A stretch of DNA of 51,127 bases, from positions 1 to 51,127 of the forward strand of contig CAYMCP010000013.1 in NCBI GenBank assembly GCA_964388965.1, read 5' to 3'. Position 1 is the first letter of the stretch, and every line of letters begins with the position of its first letter. Made by a program: the position numbers and the translations under genes. The notes under the pieces are model-generated. The model was given only the letters and a program-made list of their open reading frames with translations. It had not been told where the DNA came from and made no database searches. This stretch comes from Albibeggiatoa sp964388965. GTDB taxonomy: Bacteria > Pseudomonadota > Gammaproteobacteria > Beggiatoales > Beggiatoaceae. Shown piece after piece: positions 1-10,400 of the stretch.

Positions 1-60
1 AAATCGATAAATAGTTATCTATGGATAGGTTTAGATAAGTTTGAAATAACGGGAATTAAA

Positions 61-258
61 ATGGAAATAGACAGAAATATACCCACTTATGAGGAACTCT
101 TTTATCAGCATCAACAAGAGGTTATGTTACAATTACAACCTGTTCCTAGCAGCTCTACAAAGCAAACATCAACCTATCATCCAAGTTTTTATACCCAAAA
201 TATAGCATTATTTTTAGTTGAAAAAAATTATCAATTCGGCTCTAAACTGATACATTAG
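61..258 (+). CDS. small hypothetical protein (65 aa), uncertain
   Basis: An ATG-started frame of 65 codons with a weak purine-rich GGGA about eight bases before the start. The product is polar, Gln/Ser/Thr-rich in its middle, with no signal peptide, membrane segment or motif that I recognise. A stable hairpin at 279-307 follows its stop, which fits the end of a short transcript. It is the only candidate gene in the first 390 bases. It could be a chance frame in an AT-rich spacer; no function is proposed. Confidence 0.3.
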   Translation: MEIDRNIPTYEELFYQHQQEVMLQLQPVPSSSTKQTSTYHPSFYTQNIALFLVEKNYQFGSKLIH

Positions 259-278
259 CCGTATTTTATATAACGCTT

Positions 279-307
279 AGGCTCGCTGTTCAAATTCAGT
301 CGAGCCT
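279..307. terminator. hairpin downstream of the first ORF
   Basis: AGGCTCG (279-285) pairs with CGAGCCT (301-307), and an inner CTG/CAG extends the stem to about ten pairs around an eight-base loop with a one-base bulge. No T-run follows on the plus side, so it may be a processing or Rho-assisted end rather than a classical intrinsic terminator. Confidence 0.3.
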
Positions 308-321
308 GTTCCACAGTATCT

Positions 322-352
322 AAAAAAGTGCATGACCTCTGCGTTTGTGCAC
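322..352 (-). terminator. possible terminator of the MoxR transcript
   Basis: Read on the minus strand, GTGCA and TGCAC form a five-pair stem with a 15-base loop, followed directly by six T residues (plus-strand A-run 322-327). It lies about 40 bases past the stop of the MoxR-type ATPase. The stem is short, so confidence is limited. Confidence 0.35.
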
Positions 353-391
353 CTGCATTCGCTCAACAATTTATTTTATCAATTTAATCTA

Positions 392-1435
392 CTATTCATA
401 CAACATCACATCAGCAATCGTTTGTGCCCATTGATTGAATGCAGGCACGTTAAATAAATCATTACCGATTGCGCGGTGCATGTCTGAAATCAACATCACG
501 CCCATTTCTCGATGTCTGAACCGAGTGGCAAAATCTAAAATATGCCCCAAAATTTCTATTGCATTTGACTGATCTTTAGCGCGAATTGCACGACCAACTA
601 ATGCAGCAGCAACAGCATATTGCAAATCAGTATCATGAGGCGGCTCAACATTCAACCCCTGAATGATCGCATCTAAATCTGGCATATTTTCCAAATTCAT
701 AATGAATGTATGCAATTCAATCCCCGCCGCGTCACCAACACAAGCTTGCAATGAGCCAAGTAATAATTCAGGATAATCTATAAATTTTTGCAAAGCGCGG
801 TGCGCAAATTCCCAAGAACGCGGCGAAGGAAAAGCAACAGGATTATGTGCTGGATCAAAATCAAATAATAATTCAGGACGAAAACGTAAAAAACCAATAA
901 TTCGCTCATCAATTTGATTTTTATACGCCCACGATACCCAATCATCTAAATATACAGATACTTCAAAATGAGAAAAACGATTAGCCAGCGGTGAAGGCAT
1001 CGCGTAAGTCACACCACGATCACCTTGACGATTACCCGCAGCAAAAATAGCCCAACCTTCAGGTACTTGGTACTCTCCCAATCGACGGTCTAAAATCAAC
1101 TGATAAGCGGCTGCGGAAACACTCGGTGGCGCGGAAGTAATTTCATCTAAAAATAAAATACCTGCTGCACCATGTTTGTTTTTATTTGGCAATAATGCGG
1201 GAATAGCCCACTCCACCGTCTCGGCAACCCGGAACGGAATACCACGTAAATCACTAGGCTCCATTTGCGACAGACGAATGTCAATTATTGGAACTTGATA
1301 TTTAATCGCAACTTGAGTCACAATCTGCGATTTGCCGATGCCGGGCGCACCCCACAACATAACGGGTGTATGATGTCCCTTGTCGGTACTGAGAAATTCT
1401 TGCTCTAAAATAATACTTAAATGCGCTGGTCGCAT
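392..1435 (-). CDS. MoxR-type AAA+ ATPase
   Basis: A 347-aa single-domain AAA+ ATPase. The Walker A motif GAPGIGKS lies about 30 residues from the start and Walker B ILFLDEI at about residue 95, followed by a sensor-type segment AAGNRQ. These fit the MoxR/AAA_5 group, whose members remodel protein complexes, often together with von Willebrand factor A partners. It begins with ATG. It is the last gene of a minus-strand run topA-gltX-moxR, 72 bases after gltX, so co-transcription is possible. No VWA partner is seen beside it; the DUF58/DUF4381 pair that usually travels with a MoxR lies 4.4 kb away and need not be related. The substrate is unknown. Confidence 0.85.
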   Translation of the reverse strand: MRPAHLSIILEQEFLSTDKGHHTPVMLWGAPGIGKSQIVTQVAIKYQVPIIDIRLSQMEPSDLRGIPFRVAETVEWAIPALLPNKNKHGAAGILFLDEITSAPPSVSAAAYQLILDRRLGEYQVPEGWAIFAAGNRQGDRGVTYAMPSPLANRFSHFEVSVYLDDWVSWAYKNQIDERIIGFLRFRPELLFDFDPAHNPVAFPSPRSWEFAHRALQKFIDYPELLLGSLQACVGDAAGIELHTFIMNLENMPDLDAIIQGLNVEPPHDTDLQYAVAAALVGRAIRAKDQSNAIEILGHILDFATRFRHREMGVMLISDMHRAIGNDLFNVPAFNQWAQTIADVMLYE

Positions 1436-1507
1436 AATTTTTAATTCTACTTTTGAGTTAAAATTAACTGTATATCGATCTGATTGATGACGTTTGTAAA
1501 CAGGATG

Positions 1508-2908
1508 TTAATCATTAAATAAACTTAAAGCCTGTTGAATTCGCTTGATAGTGCGTTGCTGACCAATTAACGCCACAGTAATATCAATTGAAGGTGAGGT
1601 TGTGCCGCCTGTAACCGCAATACGCAACGGTTGTGCAATTTTGGCAAATTTTAATTCATACTGTTGTGCAACTTCTTCAATCGTGGCGTGAATAATTTCT
1701 TTTGTCCATGTCGTTAATGTCGCTAATTTCTCAGCTAATGTTGATAACGCAGGTTTTATTGCTGCTTTAAAATGTTTCTGTACCGCTTTGTCGTCATATT
1801 CGACCGCATCGGTAAAAAAATACCGGCTCGTTTCGACTAACTCTTTTAAAGTTTTACAACGTTCTGCTTGCACTTCAATCAATTGCATGAGTGGCGGACC
1901 ACTTGCCATATCTAAACCTTGTTTTTGTAAATGATATAACAAATGGGTTGCAACACTATCTCTAGGCGATTCTTTCAAGTAGTGCTGGTTTAACCAAATT
2001 AATTTTTCCGTATTAAACGCCGATGGTTTACCATTAACATCAGATAAATCGAATAAATCAATCATTTCCCGAATTGAGAAAATCTCTTGATCGCCGTGCG
2101 ACCAACCTAAACGCACTAAGTAGTTTAATAAAGCCTCTGGTAAATAACCATCATCTTTGTAATTCATCACGCTCACGGCACCATGACGCTTGGATAAACG
2201 TTGACCATCATCGCCTAAAATCATCGGAACGTGAGCGTATTGTGGAATAGGTGCGCCTAAAGCTTGCAAAATGTTAACTTGACGTGGTGTATTATTCAAA
2301 TGGTCGTCGCCACGAATCACATGAGTAATTTCCATATCCCAATCGTCTACTACAACGGTTAGATTGTAAGTTGGCGTACCGTCCGAACGCGCAATAATCA
2401 AATCATCTAATTCTGTATTACCGACTGTCACTAAACCTTTAATTAAATCTTTAATTATAACTTCACCATCTTGCGGATTCTTAAAACGAATCACAGGCTT
2501 AACCCCTTCTGGAGGCGTGTCTTGTAAATCTCTACAGTGTCCATCGTAACGCGGTTTTTGTTTATTTGCCATTTGCTGTTCACGCAAGTTGTCTAAACGT
2601 TCTCTGGAGCAATAACATTTGTACGCTTTACCCTCATCTAACAGTTTTTTAATGACTTCTCGATAACGCTGAAAACGCAATGTTTGATAGTAAGGTCCTT
2701 CGTCGTGAATCAAGCCTAACCACGCCATACCTTCTAAAATCGCATCCACTGACTCCTGCGTTGAACGCTCTCGATCAGTGTCTTCAATGCGCAAAATAAA
2801 CTGACCTTCATGTTTGCGAGCATAAAGCCATGAAAATAAAGCAGTACGCACTCCACCAACATGCAAATAACCGGTGGGACTGGGTGCAAAACGAGTACGA
2901 ACAGTCAT
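1508..2908 (-). CDS. gltX: glutamyl-tRNA synthetase
   Basis: Class I aminoacyl-tRNA synthetase that charges tRNA(Glu) with glutamate in the cytoplasm. At 466 aa it has normal bacterial length. The HIGH-type signature is in the N-terminal APSPTGYLHVGG and the KMSKS-type loop is RLSKRHG. A Cys-rich segment YKCYCSRERL followed by DGHC matches the zinc-binding insertion of proteobacterial GluRS. The ATG start sits directly before TVRTRFAPSPTG, as in the family. It lies 48 bases after topA on the same strand and may share its transcript. Only one GltX-type enzyme is visible here, so I cannot tell whether it is discriminating or also charges tRNA(Gln). Confidence 0.97.
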   Translation of the reverse strand: MTVRTRFAPSPTGYLHVGGVRTALFSWLYARKHEGQFILRIEDTDRERSTQESVDAILEGMAWLGLIHDEGPYYQTLRFQRYREVIKKLLDEGKAYKCYCSRERLDNLREQQMANKQKPRYDGHCRDLQDTPPEGVKPVIRFKNPQDGEVIIKDLIKGLVTVGNTELDDLIIARSDGTPTYNLTVVVDDWDMEITHVIRGDDHLNNTPRQVNILQALGAPIPQYAHVPMILGDDGQRLSKRHGAVSVMNYKDDGYLPEALLNYLVRLGWSHGDQEIFSIREMIDLFDLSDVNGKPSAFNTEKLIWLNQHYLKESPRDSVATHLLYHLQKQGLDMASGPPLMQLIEVQAERCKTLKELVETSRYFFTDAVEYDDKAVQKHFKAAIKPALSTLAEKLATLTTWTKEIIHATIEEVAQQYELKFAKIAQPLRIAVTGGTTSPSIDITVALIGQQRTIKRIQQALSLFND

Positions 2909-2956
2909 TGCAATCCTTTTATAATGTTATTGAATTAATTTAATTTACTGCGTTTT

Positions 2957-5281
2957 TTATACGGGAATTTGCAGCGAGTTAAGCTCTGTTTTTTCTTTAA
3001 AATCGCAATCTTTTTGCGGGCATACTTTTTCTGTACCCCAACGTTTGGTTGTTTTCAAAGTTAAAATTGGCCAACCACATTTTGGGCAAGGCTCGTCCAA
3101 CGGTGGGTGTGATACCGCATATTTGCAATCAGGATAACGGTCGCAAGAGTAGAAAAATGTACCAAAACGCGACTTGCGCCGTATCAATTGCCCTTGCTGA
3201 CAAGTTGGACAGGTAATACCCGTTTTATCTTCCTCAGCCGCTTCGACGTGTTTGCATTTTGGATATTGGCTGCAACCGACGAATTTACTGCCACTGCGTG
3301 AGCTTTTAATGTGTAAATCAGAGCTGCATAATGGACATTTACGCCCTTCAACAACTTGTGGTTGATAAGACTGACGGGCAGCCGCTGCTTCTGCGTCTTC
3401 GTCTACATTACGTGTATAATCACAATCTGGATAGGCTGTGCAGGCAATAAAACGTCCAGTCTTACCCAGTTTTACCACCAATTGCGCACCACATTTAGGA
3501 CATTTTTCGTCTAATGGTTCTTGGGTCACATCTTTCTTGTCAACGGTTTCCATTTTTTCATCGACTAATTTTTTAAATGTATCCCAAAAATCACGCATTA
3601 ATGGCTTCCATTGCTGTTCACCGCGCGACACTGCATCTAGCGAATCTTCTAATTTTGCCGTAAAATCATAATCCACGTATTGGGTAAAATGCTCTGTCAG
3701 TAATTTGTTGACAGTACGTCCCACATCGGTTGGAAAAAAGCGTTTTTTATCTAAAACAACATATTCACGTTGCTGTAGAGTCGAAATAATTGAAGCGTAA
3801 GTAGAAGGTCGTCCAATGCCATGGACTTCTAACGTTTTGACTAGGCTCGCTTCCGTGTAACGTGGCGGCGGCTCAGTAAAGTGCTGCTCGGCACGAATCG
3901 CCAATAAATCTATTAAATCACCTTTTTGCATTTCAGGTAATAATTTTTCATCCGTACCAGAATCATCTTTTTTATCGTCTTCACTTTCCAGATATACGAG
4001 CATAAACCCCGGTTTAGCTACTACCGAACCATTAGCACGGAAAATATTTTGTTCCGTACCACAAGCTAAATCTACTGCAACGGTATTTAACGTGGCATGA
4101 ATCATTTGACAGGCAACGCTGCGTTTCCAAATCAAATCATATAATTTATATTGATCTTGAGTCAGTGATGATTTTATCTCATCTGGGTGGCGCATGGTGG
4201 AGGTCGGACGGATTGCTTCATGCGCTTCCTGAGCATTTTTAGATTTCGTTTTAAATTCATTAGGTTGATTAGGTAGATTTTCTTTACCGTAACGCTGTGC
4301 GATAGTACTACGGATTTCTTCAATCGCTTCTTTGGCGAGATTGACAGAATCTGTACGCATATAAGTGATTAAACCTACTGCACCCTCACCAATATCGATC
4401 CCTTCGTACAATTTTTGTGCAGTCATCATTGTACGCTTGGTGGTAAAACCCAATTTACGTGCTGCCTCCTGCTGTAAAGTTGAAGTAGTAAAAGGAGCGG
4501 CGGGTTGTTTTTTGCGTTGTTTCTTCTCAACCTTAATGACTTTTAGCTTACCCTGTGCTTTGGCGAGCAAATCATCTCGAATTCGTGTTGCATCAGTTTC
4601 ATTATTAACTTTAAATTGCGTGATTTTTTCATCAGCATATTTAGTTAATTTAGCAATAAATTCACTACGATCTTTTTTACTATCGGCTTCAATTGTCCAA
4701 TATTCTTGCGGTTTGAATTGCTCAATTTCGAGTTCACGCTCGACAATCAGACGTAAGGCTGGACTTTGCACCCGACCTGCAGACAAACCTTGACGTACTT
4801 TGTGCCACAGCACAGGTGATAAATTAAAACCAACTAAATAATCTAGGGCGCGTCGTGCCTGTTGAGCATTAATGAGAGCATCAGATAATTGGCGCGGGTG
4901 TGCGACTGCGTCTTGAATTGCAGATTTAGTAATTTCATGAAATACAACACGATGTACAGGTTTATTTTGTATTAAATCGCGTTCTTGTAATAATTCGCAT
5001 AAATGCCAAGAAATAGCCTCACCTTCTCTATCAGGGTCAGTAGCAAGATACAAAGTGTCTGCTTTTTTCATTGCTTTGCTGATCGCATCCACGTATTTAC
5101 CACTTTTAGCAGGCATTTCGTAGTGCATCGCAAAATCATTATCAGGCTCAACCGCGCCTTTTTTGGGCAATAAATCACGTACATGACCATAAGAAGCCAG
5201 CACTTCAAAATCTTTTCCTAAATATTTTTTGATGGTTTTCGCCTTAGCAGGTGATTCCACAACGACTAGATTTTTGCTCAC
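2957..5281 (-). CDS. topA: DNA topoisomerase I
   Basis: Type IA topoisomerase that relaxes negative supercoils by transient cleavage of one strand. The 774-aa protein starts with the Toprim domain (KNLVVVESPAKAKTIKKYLG; DPDREGEAISWHL with the metal-binding acidic residues). It contains the active-site tyrosine in GLITYMRTDS and ends with four zinc-ribbon-like CPxC modules: CPKCGAQL, CPLCSSDL, CPTCQQGQ and CPKCGWPI. The first three end in the C-x5-C form. The fourth has a modified second Cys pair (CPQKDC) and may bind zinc differently. Length and order fit proteobacterial TopA. A TTGACG promoter element lies about 60 bases before the start. gltX follows on the same strand. Confidence 0.97.
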   Translation of the reverse strand: MSKNLVVVESPAKAKTIKKYLGKDFEVLASYGHVRDLLPKKGAVEPDNDFAMHYEMPAKSGKYVDAISKAMKKADTLYLATDPDREGEAISWHLCELLQERDLIQNKPVHRVVFHEITKSAIQDAVAHPRQLSDALINAQQARRALDYLVGFNLSPVLWHKVRQGLSAGRVQSPALRLIVERELEIEQFKPQEYWTIEADSKKDRSEFIAKLTKYADEKITQFKVNNETDATRIRDDLLAKAQGKLKVIKVEKKQRKKQPAAPFTTSTLQQEAARKLGFTTKRTMMTAQKLYEGIDIGEGAVGLITYMRTDSVNLAKEAIEEIRSTIAQRYGKENLPNQPNEFKTKSKNAQEAHEAIRPTSTMRHPDEIKSSLTQDQYKLYDLIWKRSVACQMIHATLNTVAVDLACGTEQNIFRANGSVVAKPGFMLVYLESEDDKKDDSGTDEKLLPEMQKGDLIDLLAIRAEQHFTEPPPRYTEASLVKTLEVHGIGRPSTYASIISTLQQREYVVLDKKRFFPTDVGRTVNKLLTEHFTQYVDYDFTAKLEDSLDAVSRGEQQWKPLMRDFWDTFKKLVDEKMETVDKKDVTQEPLDEKCPKCGAQLVVKLGKTGRFIACTAYPDCDYTRNVDEDAEAAAARQSYQPQVVEGRKCPLCSSDLHIKSSRSGSKFVGCSQYPKCKHVEAAEEDKTGITCPTCQQGQLIRRKSRFGTFFYSCDRYPDCKYAVSHPPLDEPCPKCGWPILTLKTTKRWGTEKVCPQKDCDFKEKTELNSLQIPV

Positions 5282-5319
5282 AACGATTAACTTCTCGGCT
5301 AGTTGGTAACGATTTAAAG

Positions 5320-5347
5320 AAATAACGGTAATTTTAACTTACGTCAA
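5320..5347 (-). promoter_or_regulatory. candidate sigma70 promoter of topA
   Basis: On the minus strand a near-consensus -35 box TTGACG (5347-5342) is followed after 16 bases by TATTTC (5325-5320), a weak -10. Transcription would begin about 30 bases before the topA ATG. The -35 is strong and the -10 poor. Confidence 0.35.
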
Positions 5348-5581
5348 GTGTTTTTTTATCTACAGCTTTTTATCACAGTGTAAAAATATTATTAAAAACA
5401 AAATGATAGCAAGGTAAATTGTGTTATATAAAATTTATTCTTTTCTGTAGAATCCATTTGAAATCTAAAAAATATGTTAAACTTTCAAGTTTACACCGAC
5501 ATTCCGTACCCAATCGGGGGATAAATGATATTTATCACATAGTGGTGGTTAGAAACGGAAAAAGAAATAGAGAAAACGATT

Positions 5582-5764
5582 CAGTGGGACGCGCCAACGT
5601 CCATTGAGCGTCTACACACTTGACGCAGTGCGTAGAACAAGAATTGACTCGTGATGACGCACCGCGTCGTCACCCAGTGGGACGCACCAGCGTCTGTTAA
5701 GCGTTTACACACTTGACGCAGCGCGTCAGCGGCGCATTCTACACGGTGCGTAGAACGAGAATTG
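5582..5764. repeat. two-copy GACGC/GCGTC-rich repeat
   Basis: Copy one (5582-5646) and copy two (5675-5764) both start with CAGTGGGACGC, share an ACACACTTGACGCAG core, and end with GTGCGTAGAAC or TGCGTAGAAC, then a GAATTG. Copy two carries an extra 25 or so bases near its end. The bases between them (5651-5673) form a near-palindrome of the GTGATGACGC...GCGTCGTCAC type. Part of copy two recurs inverted at 26684-26730 with about two mismatches in 30. This marks a dispersed non-coding repeat family. Confidence 0.75.
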
Positions 5765-5811
5765 TTAGAATCTGGAAAATATTGCGCACATCCTCTTCTA
5801 AAATAATGCTA

Positions 5812-6270
5812 CTAAATCCACGCATACACTGCTTGGTGTAATTGACGTAACTGCATATTATCTATCTCAGTATCAGGTGGCATATAGGGGAATTTAATTA
5901 AAATCTTACCTTGCTGCTGCCAATTAAACTGTTTTGGATCATGTGCTTGTAACCATGCTAACCATGCTCCACCACTCAAACCTGCACACGCTTCCCGCCC
6001 ATATTGTTGAATCGCAATCCAACGTAATAAACTATCAATTCGATTTACACGCTCATAGGCGGTCAAAGTCGGTTTATTAATCGCCTGCCACTCTAACTTT
6101 GCTGTTTTGCGCCATTGATGAGATTTTTTCTTATTACGCAGCGTAAACCATAGCAATTTGATTAAAATCACCATCAACAAAATAGTTAAAATCACCAACC
6201 ACCAACCCAATGGCAAGGGATACCAAGAAATCGAGTCTAAACCGCGAATATCATGTAATTCAGCATTCAT
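5812..6270 (-). CDS. DUF4381-family membrane protein
   Basis: A 152-aa protein with a DUF4381-like layout. A short N-terminal segment LHDIRGLDSISWYPLPLGWW leads into a single strong membrane helix (about residues 22-45), then a basic cytoplasmic tail rich in Gln and Trp. Family members sit in MoxR/DUF58/VWA (Bat-like) operons and are thought to assist envelope-linked assembly; the biochemical role is unknown. Its ATG overlaps the stop of the DUF58 gene in an ATGA junction, so the two are translationally coupled. The VWA (BatA/BatB) genes that usually follow are absent: the next 500 bases are repeats. Confidence 0.75.
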   Translation of the reverse strand: MNAELHDIRGLDSISWYPLPLGWWLVILTILLMVILIKLLWFTLRNKKKSHQWRKTAKLEWQAINKPTLTAYERVNRIDSLLRWIAIQQYGREACAGLSGGAWLAWLQAHDPKQFNWQQQGKILIKFPYMPPDTEIDNMQLRQLHQAVYAWI

Positions 6271-7187
6271 CTGTGTACAAGCCTCTTTTGCATACGTTGA
6301 CGTAAGCCAATTAATAAACTGTCGTGTACCACGTCATTGGTCGCAATCGAAATGAAATCTATACTAAGTTGACGTGCTAATTGTTCTAACTGTTGCTGTC
6401 TTGATTGCCAAGCCTGTTGATAACGTTGTAAACCTTGCTTTAAATCTGTGTTAACAGTGATTTTATGCCCCTGTAAGTCATTAAAATTAACTTGTCCTAC
6501 CGCTGGCAATTGATAATCGGCAGGGTCTACAATGTGAATTAATATTACTTCATGCTGTTGATAAAGCTGCATCAAAGCTTTTTTTAATTCAGCAATCGGT
6601 ACTTGATGCAAGTCGGCGATAATAAAAATCAATGCACCCGTAGGTGTGGAGCGATTTAACATTAATAAAGCTTGGGGTAATGTGACTATTTCACCATCAT
6701 TTTTTGGTATTTCAGTAAATTGACGCAATAAACGACTTAACTCACGCTGTGAGCGTTGTGGTCTAAAAAATAATGGCTTTGTCTGCCCAAACAACAACCC
6801 CCCTACTTTATCGCCATGTCCATTTGCACTCCAACCTAGCAATGCGGCAACATAAGAGGCTTGAATAGATTTGAATGTGCCGCGTGTGCCAAATTGCATC
6901 CGTGCACCAGTATCGACGCATAATAAAACTTGACGTTCACGCTCTTCACGATAGACTTTTAAGTATGGTTTACGCATTCGCGCTGTGACCCGCCAGTCAA
7001 TATTACGAATTTCATCCCCGTAACGGTATTCGCGTACTTCGTCAAAATCCATCCCTTGACCACGAAATGTAGAAGCATATAAGCCGCTCAAGGGTGTTGC
7101 AACTCGCTGATGAGTATGTAAGCCAATTTGATGCGCATAGTGACGCAATGCGAGTAAATCATCTAATTGTGGAAGTAGCATAAGCAA
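6267..7187 (-). CDS. DUF58-domain protein
   Basis: A 306-aa protein with the DUF58 signature FRGQGMDFDEVREYRYGDEIRNIDW, here split as GQGMDFDEVREY and GDEIRNIDWRVTARM near residues 43-75. The rest has a VWA-like fold pattern (VLLCVDTGARMQFGT, FIIADLHQVP). DUF58 proteins are usually encoded next to a MoxR ATPase and VWA proteins, and are proposed to act in chaperone-like assembly of envelope or metal-containing complexes. Here only DUF4381 follows, with a four-base overlap. Upstream is a 290-base spacer shared with the divergent RND pump gene. No signal peptide or N-terminal membrane helices are seen, unlike the longer DUF58 proteins. Confidence 0.85.
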   Translation of the reverse strand: MLMLLPQLDDLLALRHYAHQIGLHTHQRVATPLSGLYASTFRGQGMDFDEVREYRYGDEIRNIDWRVTARMRKPYLKVYREERERQVLLCVDTGARMQFGTRGTFKSIQASYVAALLGWSANGHGDKVGGLLFGQTKPLFFRPQRSQRELSRLLRQFTEIPKNDGEIVTLPQALLMLNRSTPTGALIFIIADLHQVPIAELKKALMQLYQQHEVILIHIVDPADYQLPAVGQVNFNDLQGHKITVNTDLKQGLQRYQQAWQSRQQQLEQLARQLSIDFISIATNDVVHDSLLIGLRQRMQKRLVHR

Positions 7188-7478
7188 AAATTCAAATCAA
7201 TCATCTAGGGTTAAATAAGGTATTTTATCTTAGTTCGTCATATTTTTGCTAACAATGGCTGATAGACTAGCAATTTTCAATATTCAGATGCAAAATAAAT
7301 TTTCGTATTCCCGCAATTGATTCAGAATAAAAATGTATTTTACACACAGTAATCAAATATAACGTGATTTATCTGTAAAAAATATATCTTTTTAACTTAG
7401 CTGATTGAGAAATAAAATTGTAAATATCATCAAGATAGATTAACATTAACAAACACCACATTTATTTAATACATATCT

Positions 7479-10400
7479 ATGCTTTTATCCGACCTCTCTG
7501 TCAAACGTCCTGTTTTTGCAACTGTTGTTAATTTACTACTTGTAACTTTTGGTATTTTAGCATTTTCACAATTACCGCTACGAGAATATCCCGATGTAAA
7601 CGCGCCAATTGTTTCCATTTCAACTGATTATCGCGGCGCATCTGCTGCAATTGTCGAAACTAAAATTACTCAAGTATTAGAAGAACTTGTTAGCGGTATT
7701 GAAGGCATCAAGAGTATGAGTTCTTCCAGTAGTGATGGCGGATCACGAATTAATATTGAATTTAAACTTACTCGTGATATTGATGCCGCTGCAAATGATG
7801 TACGTGAGCGTATTGCGCGCGCTTTAGACGATTTGCCAGAAGAGGCTGATCCGCCCGAAATTTATAAAGCAGATTCTAATACCGATGTCATCATGTGGCT
7901 TAATTTATCTAGTCCAACTCTGAGCAGTTTGGAATTAAGCGATTATGCAGAACGTTATTTACAAGATAGATTTGCAACGGTAGACGGTGTGGCACGAGTA
8001 AGGATTGGTGGTGGTGGGCGTTATGCAATGCGAATTTGGCTAAATAGTTTAGCCTTAGCCGCACGACAATTAACAATTACAGATATTGAAGATGCACTGC
8101 GACGGGAAAATGTTGAATTACCAGCAGGACGGATTGAATCCAAAGACCGCGAATTTACTTTGCGGGTTGCACGAGGTTATCGTAATGCTGATGATTTTGC
8201 GCAATTGGTCTTAAAACAACAACCAGATGGCACCTTGATTCGTCTAGCTGACGTGGCACGAGTTGAATTAGGAACAGATGAATATCGTAAGGAATTGCGC
8301 GGTAATGGTGAGCCTATGGTCGGGATTGGTATTATCAAGCAGTCTACCGCTAATACTTTAGCTGTATCGCGTGCTGTTAAACGTGAAGCGGAAAAAGTCA
8401 GCCAGCAATTGCCTGAATACATCAAATTACACGACAGTTACGATACTTCAGTATTTGTTGAAGGCGCGATTCAAGAAGTCTATCGAACTTTATTTATTAC
8501 AATGATTTTAGTTGTAGTGGTGATCTTAGTATTTTTAGGTAGCTTACGCGCCACGCTGGTGCCGGCAGTAACCGTACCTATTTCGTTGATTTCGGCATTT
8601 ATCGCCTTATCCATGCTAGGTTTTTCAGTTAATTTACTCACCTTACTCGCCTTAGTTTTAGCCATTGGCTTGGTAGTAGATGATGCCATCGTCGTTTTAG
8701 AGAATATTTATCGACGCATCGAGCTTGGAGAACCACCATTAACTGCCGCGTATCATGGTGCTCGTCAAGTCAGTTTTGCTGTCATTGTGACAACTTTGGT
8801 GCTGATTGCAGTTTTCGTCCCCATCGCATTTTTACAAGGCAATGTAGGGCGGTTATTTGCTGAATTTGCTTTGACAATGGCGGCGGCTGTCAGTTTTTCC
8901 AGTATAGTCGCATTATCACTGTCGCCTATGATGTGCTCTAAATTATTCAAACCTAATGCGCGTAAAAGCTTAATTCATCGCATAATTGATAGCTTTTTTA
9001 GATATTTAGCCATCATTTATCAAAAATTACTTGAATTTGTGCTAAAAGTTTCATTTTTAATTATTTTATTACTAATTGGCATCGGTTTTGGGATTTATTA
9101 CTTATTTCAACAGTTACCCACTGAATTTACACCCAAAGAAGACAGAGGCGCATTTTTCATCATGATGACAGCACCAGAAGGTGCAAGTTTTAGTTATACA
9201 CAACGCTATATGGCTGAAATTGAAAAAACCATGTTACGTTATGTAGAAAATGGTGAAGCAATACGCGCATTGGCTCGTGTACCTCTTAGTTTTGGTAACA
9301 GTGCAGTGGTGAATTCTGGCATTGGGATTATGGTATTGGAAGATTGGGATAAACGCCGACCTGCTTGGGCTATGATGAGTGAAGTCATGGGCGATATGAA
9401 ACAACTCGTTGGTGTAAAAGCGTTTACTGTGATGCGGCGCGGATTGGGACAACGTGGTATTGAGCAACCTGTACAATTTGTTATCGGTGGGAGTAGTTAT
9501 GAAGAATTGGTGCAATGGCGAGATATTATTTTAGATAAAGCGCGCCAAAATCAAAATTTAATCAGTGTAGACGCGGACTACAAAGAAACTAAACCGCAAT
9601 TAATGCTAGTTATTGATAAAAATCGTGCCGCAGATTTAGGTGTTTCGATTCAGGAAATTGGACGCACTTTAGAGACACTACTTGGTTCACGGCGCGTCAC
9701 GACTTTTCTACATCGCGGTGAGGAATATGATGTTATGTTAGAGGGTGAAGATCAGGATTATCGTACACCAGCCGATTTAGCTTCAATTTATGTGCGAGCA
9801 GAAAAAACGGGTATTTTAGTACCTTTATCCAGTTTAATTACTATACATGAAACCGCGACATCTACCAGTTTAGAACGTTATAACCGTATGCGAGCAATTA
9901 CCATTTCTGCCAATTTAGCAGAAGGTTATACTTTGGGTGAAGCATTAAGTTTTCTGGAAAATATTGCCAAAAACGAGATACCGCTAGCACAAATTGATTA
10001 CAAGGGTCAATCTGCGGATTTTCAGGACTCAACTCGTTCAGTGAATTTTACTTTCATTTTAGCTTTACTGGTAGTGTTTTTAGTTTTAGCAGCCCAATTT
10101 GAAAGTTTTATTCATCCATTAGTAATCATGCTAACCGTACCACTGGCGATTTTTGGTGCGTTACTCGGTTTAAATGTAATGGGATTAAGTATTAATATTT
10201 ACAGTCAAATTGGTATTGTGATGCTGATTGGTTTAGCAACGAAAAATGGTATTTTAATTGTCGAATTTACCAATCAATTACGTGACGCAGGTCAGGAATT
10301 TAAGCAAGCTTTATTAGAGGCTTCGCAACAACGTTTGCGCCCCATTCTGATGACGGCGATTACCACAATTATGGGAGCTTTACCGTTGATTTTAGCGCAT

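Larger units (their letters stand above)
5282..5811. other. 530-bp spacer between topA and the DUF4381 gene
   Basis: No convincing gene. It holds the topA promoter region, a near-perfect palindrome (TAAACTT, two bases, AAGTTTA at 5478-5493) that could bind a regulator, and a diverged tandem repeat from 5582 to 5764 described separately. The 62-codon frame across 5419-5607 lacks a ribosome-binding site and runs into the repeat, so I do not call it. Confidence 0.6.

Noticed and set aside
4365..4793. 142-codon frame opposite topA
   Set aside because: It is a shadow of the well-supported topA coding sequence.
5419..5607. 62-codon rightward frame between topA and the repeat
   Set aside because: No ribosome-binding site, no recognisable motif and it runs into repetitive sequence.
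7246..7273. TTGCTA/TAGCAA pair as a firm TetR-type operator of the pump
   Set aside because: Short arms in AT-rich sequence and no regulator gene nearby; kept only as a note.
9234..9515. leftward frame within the RND pump gene
   Set aside because: Shadow of the conserved RND frame, with no motif.
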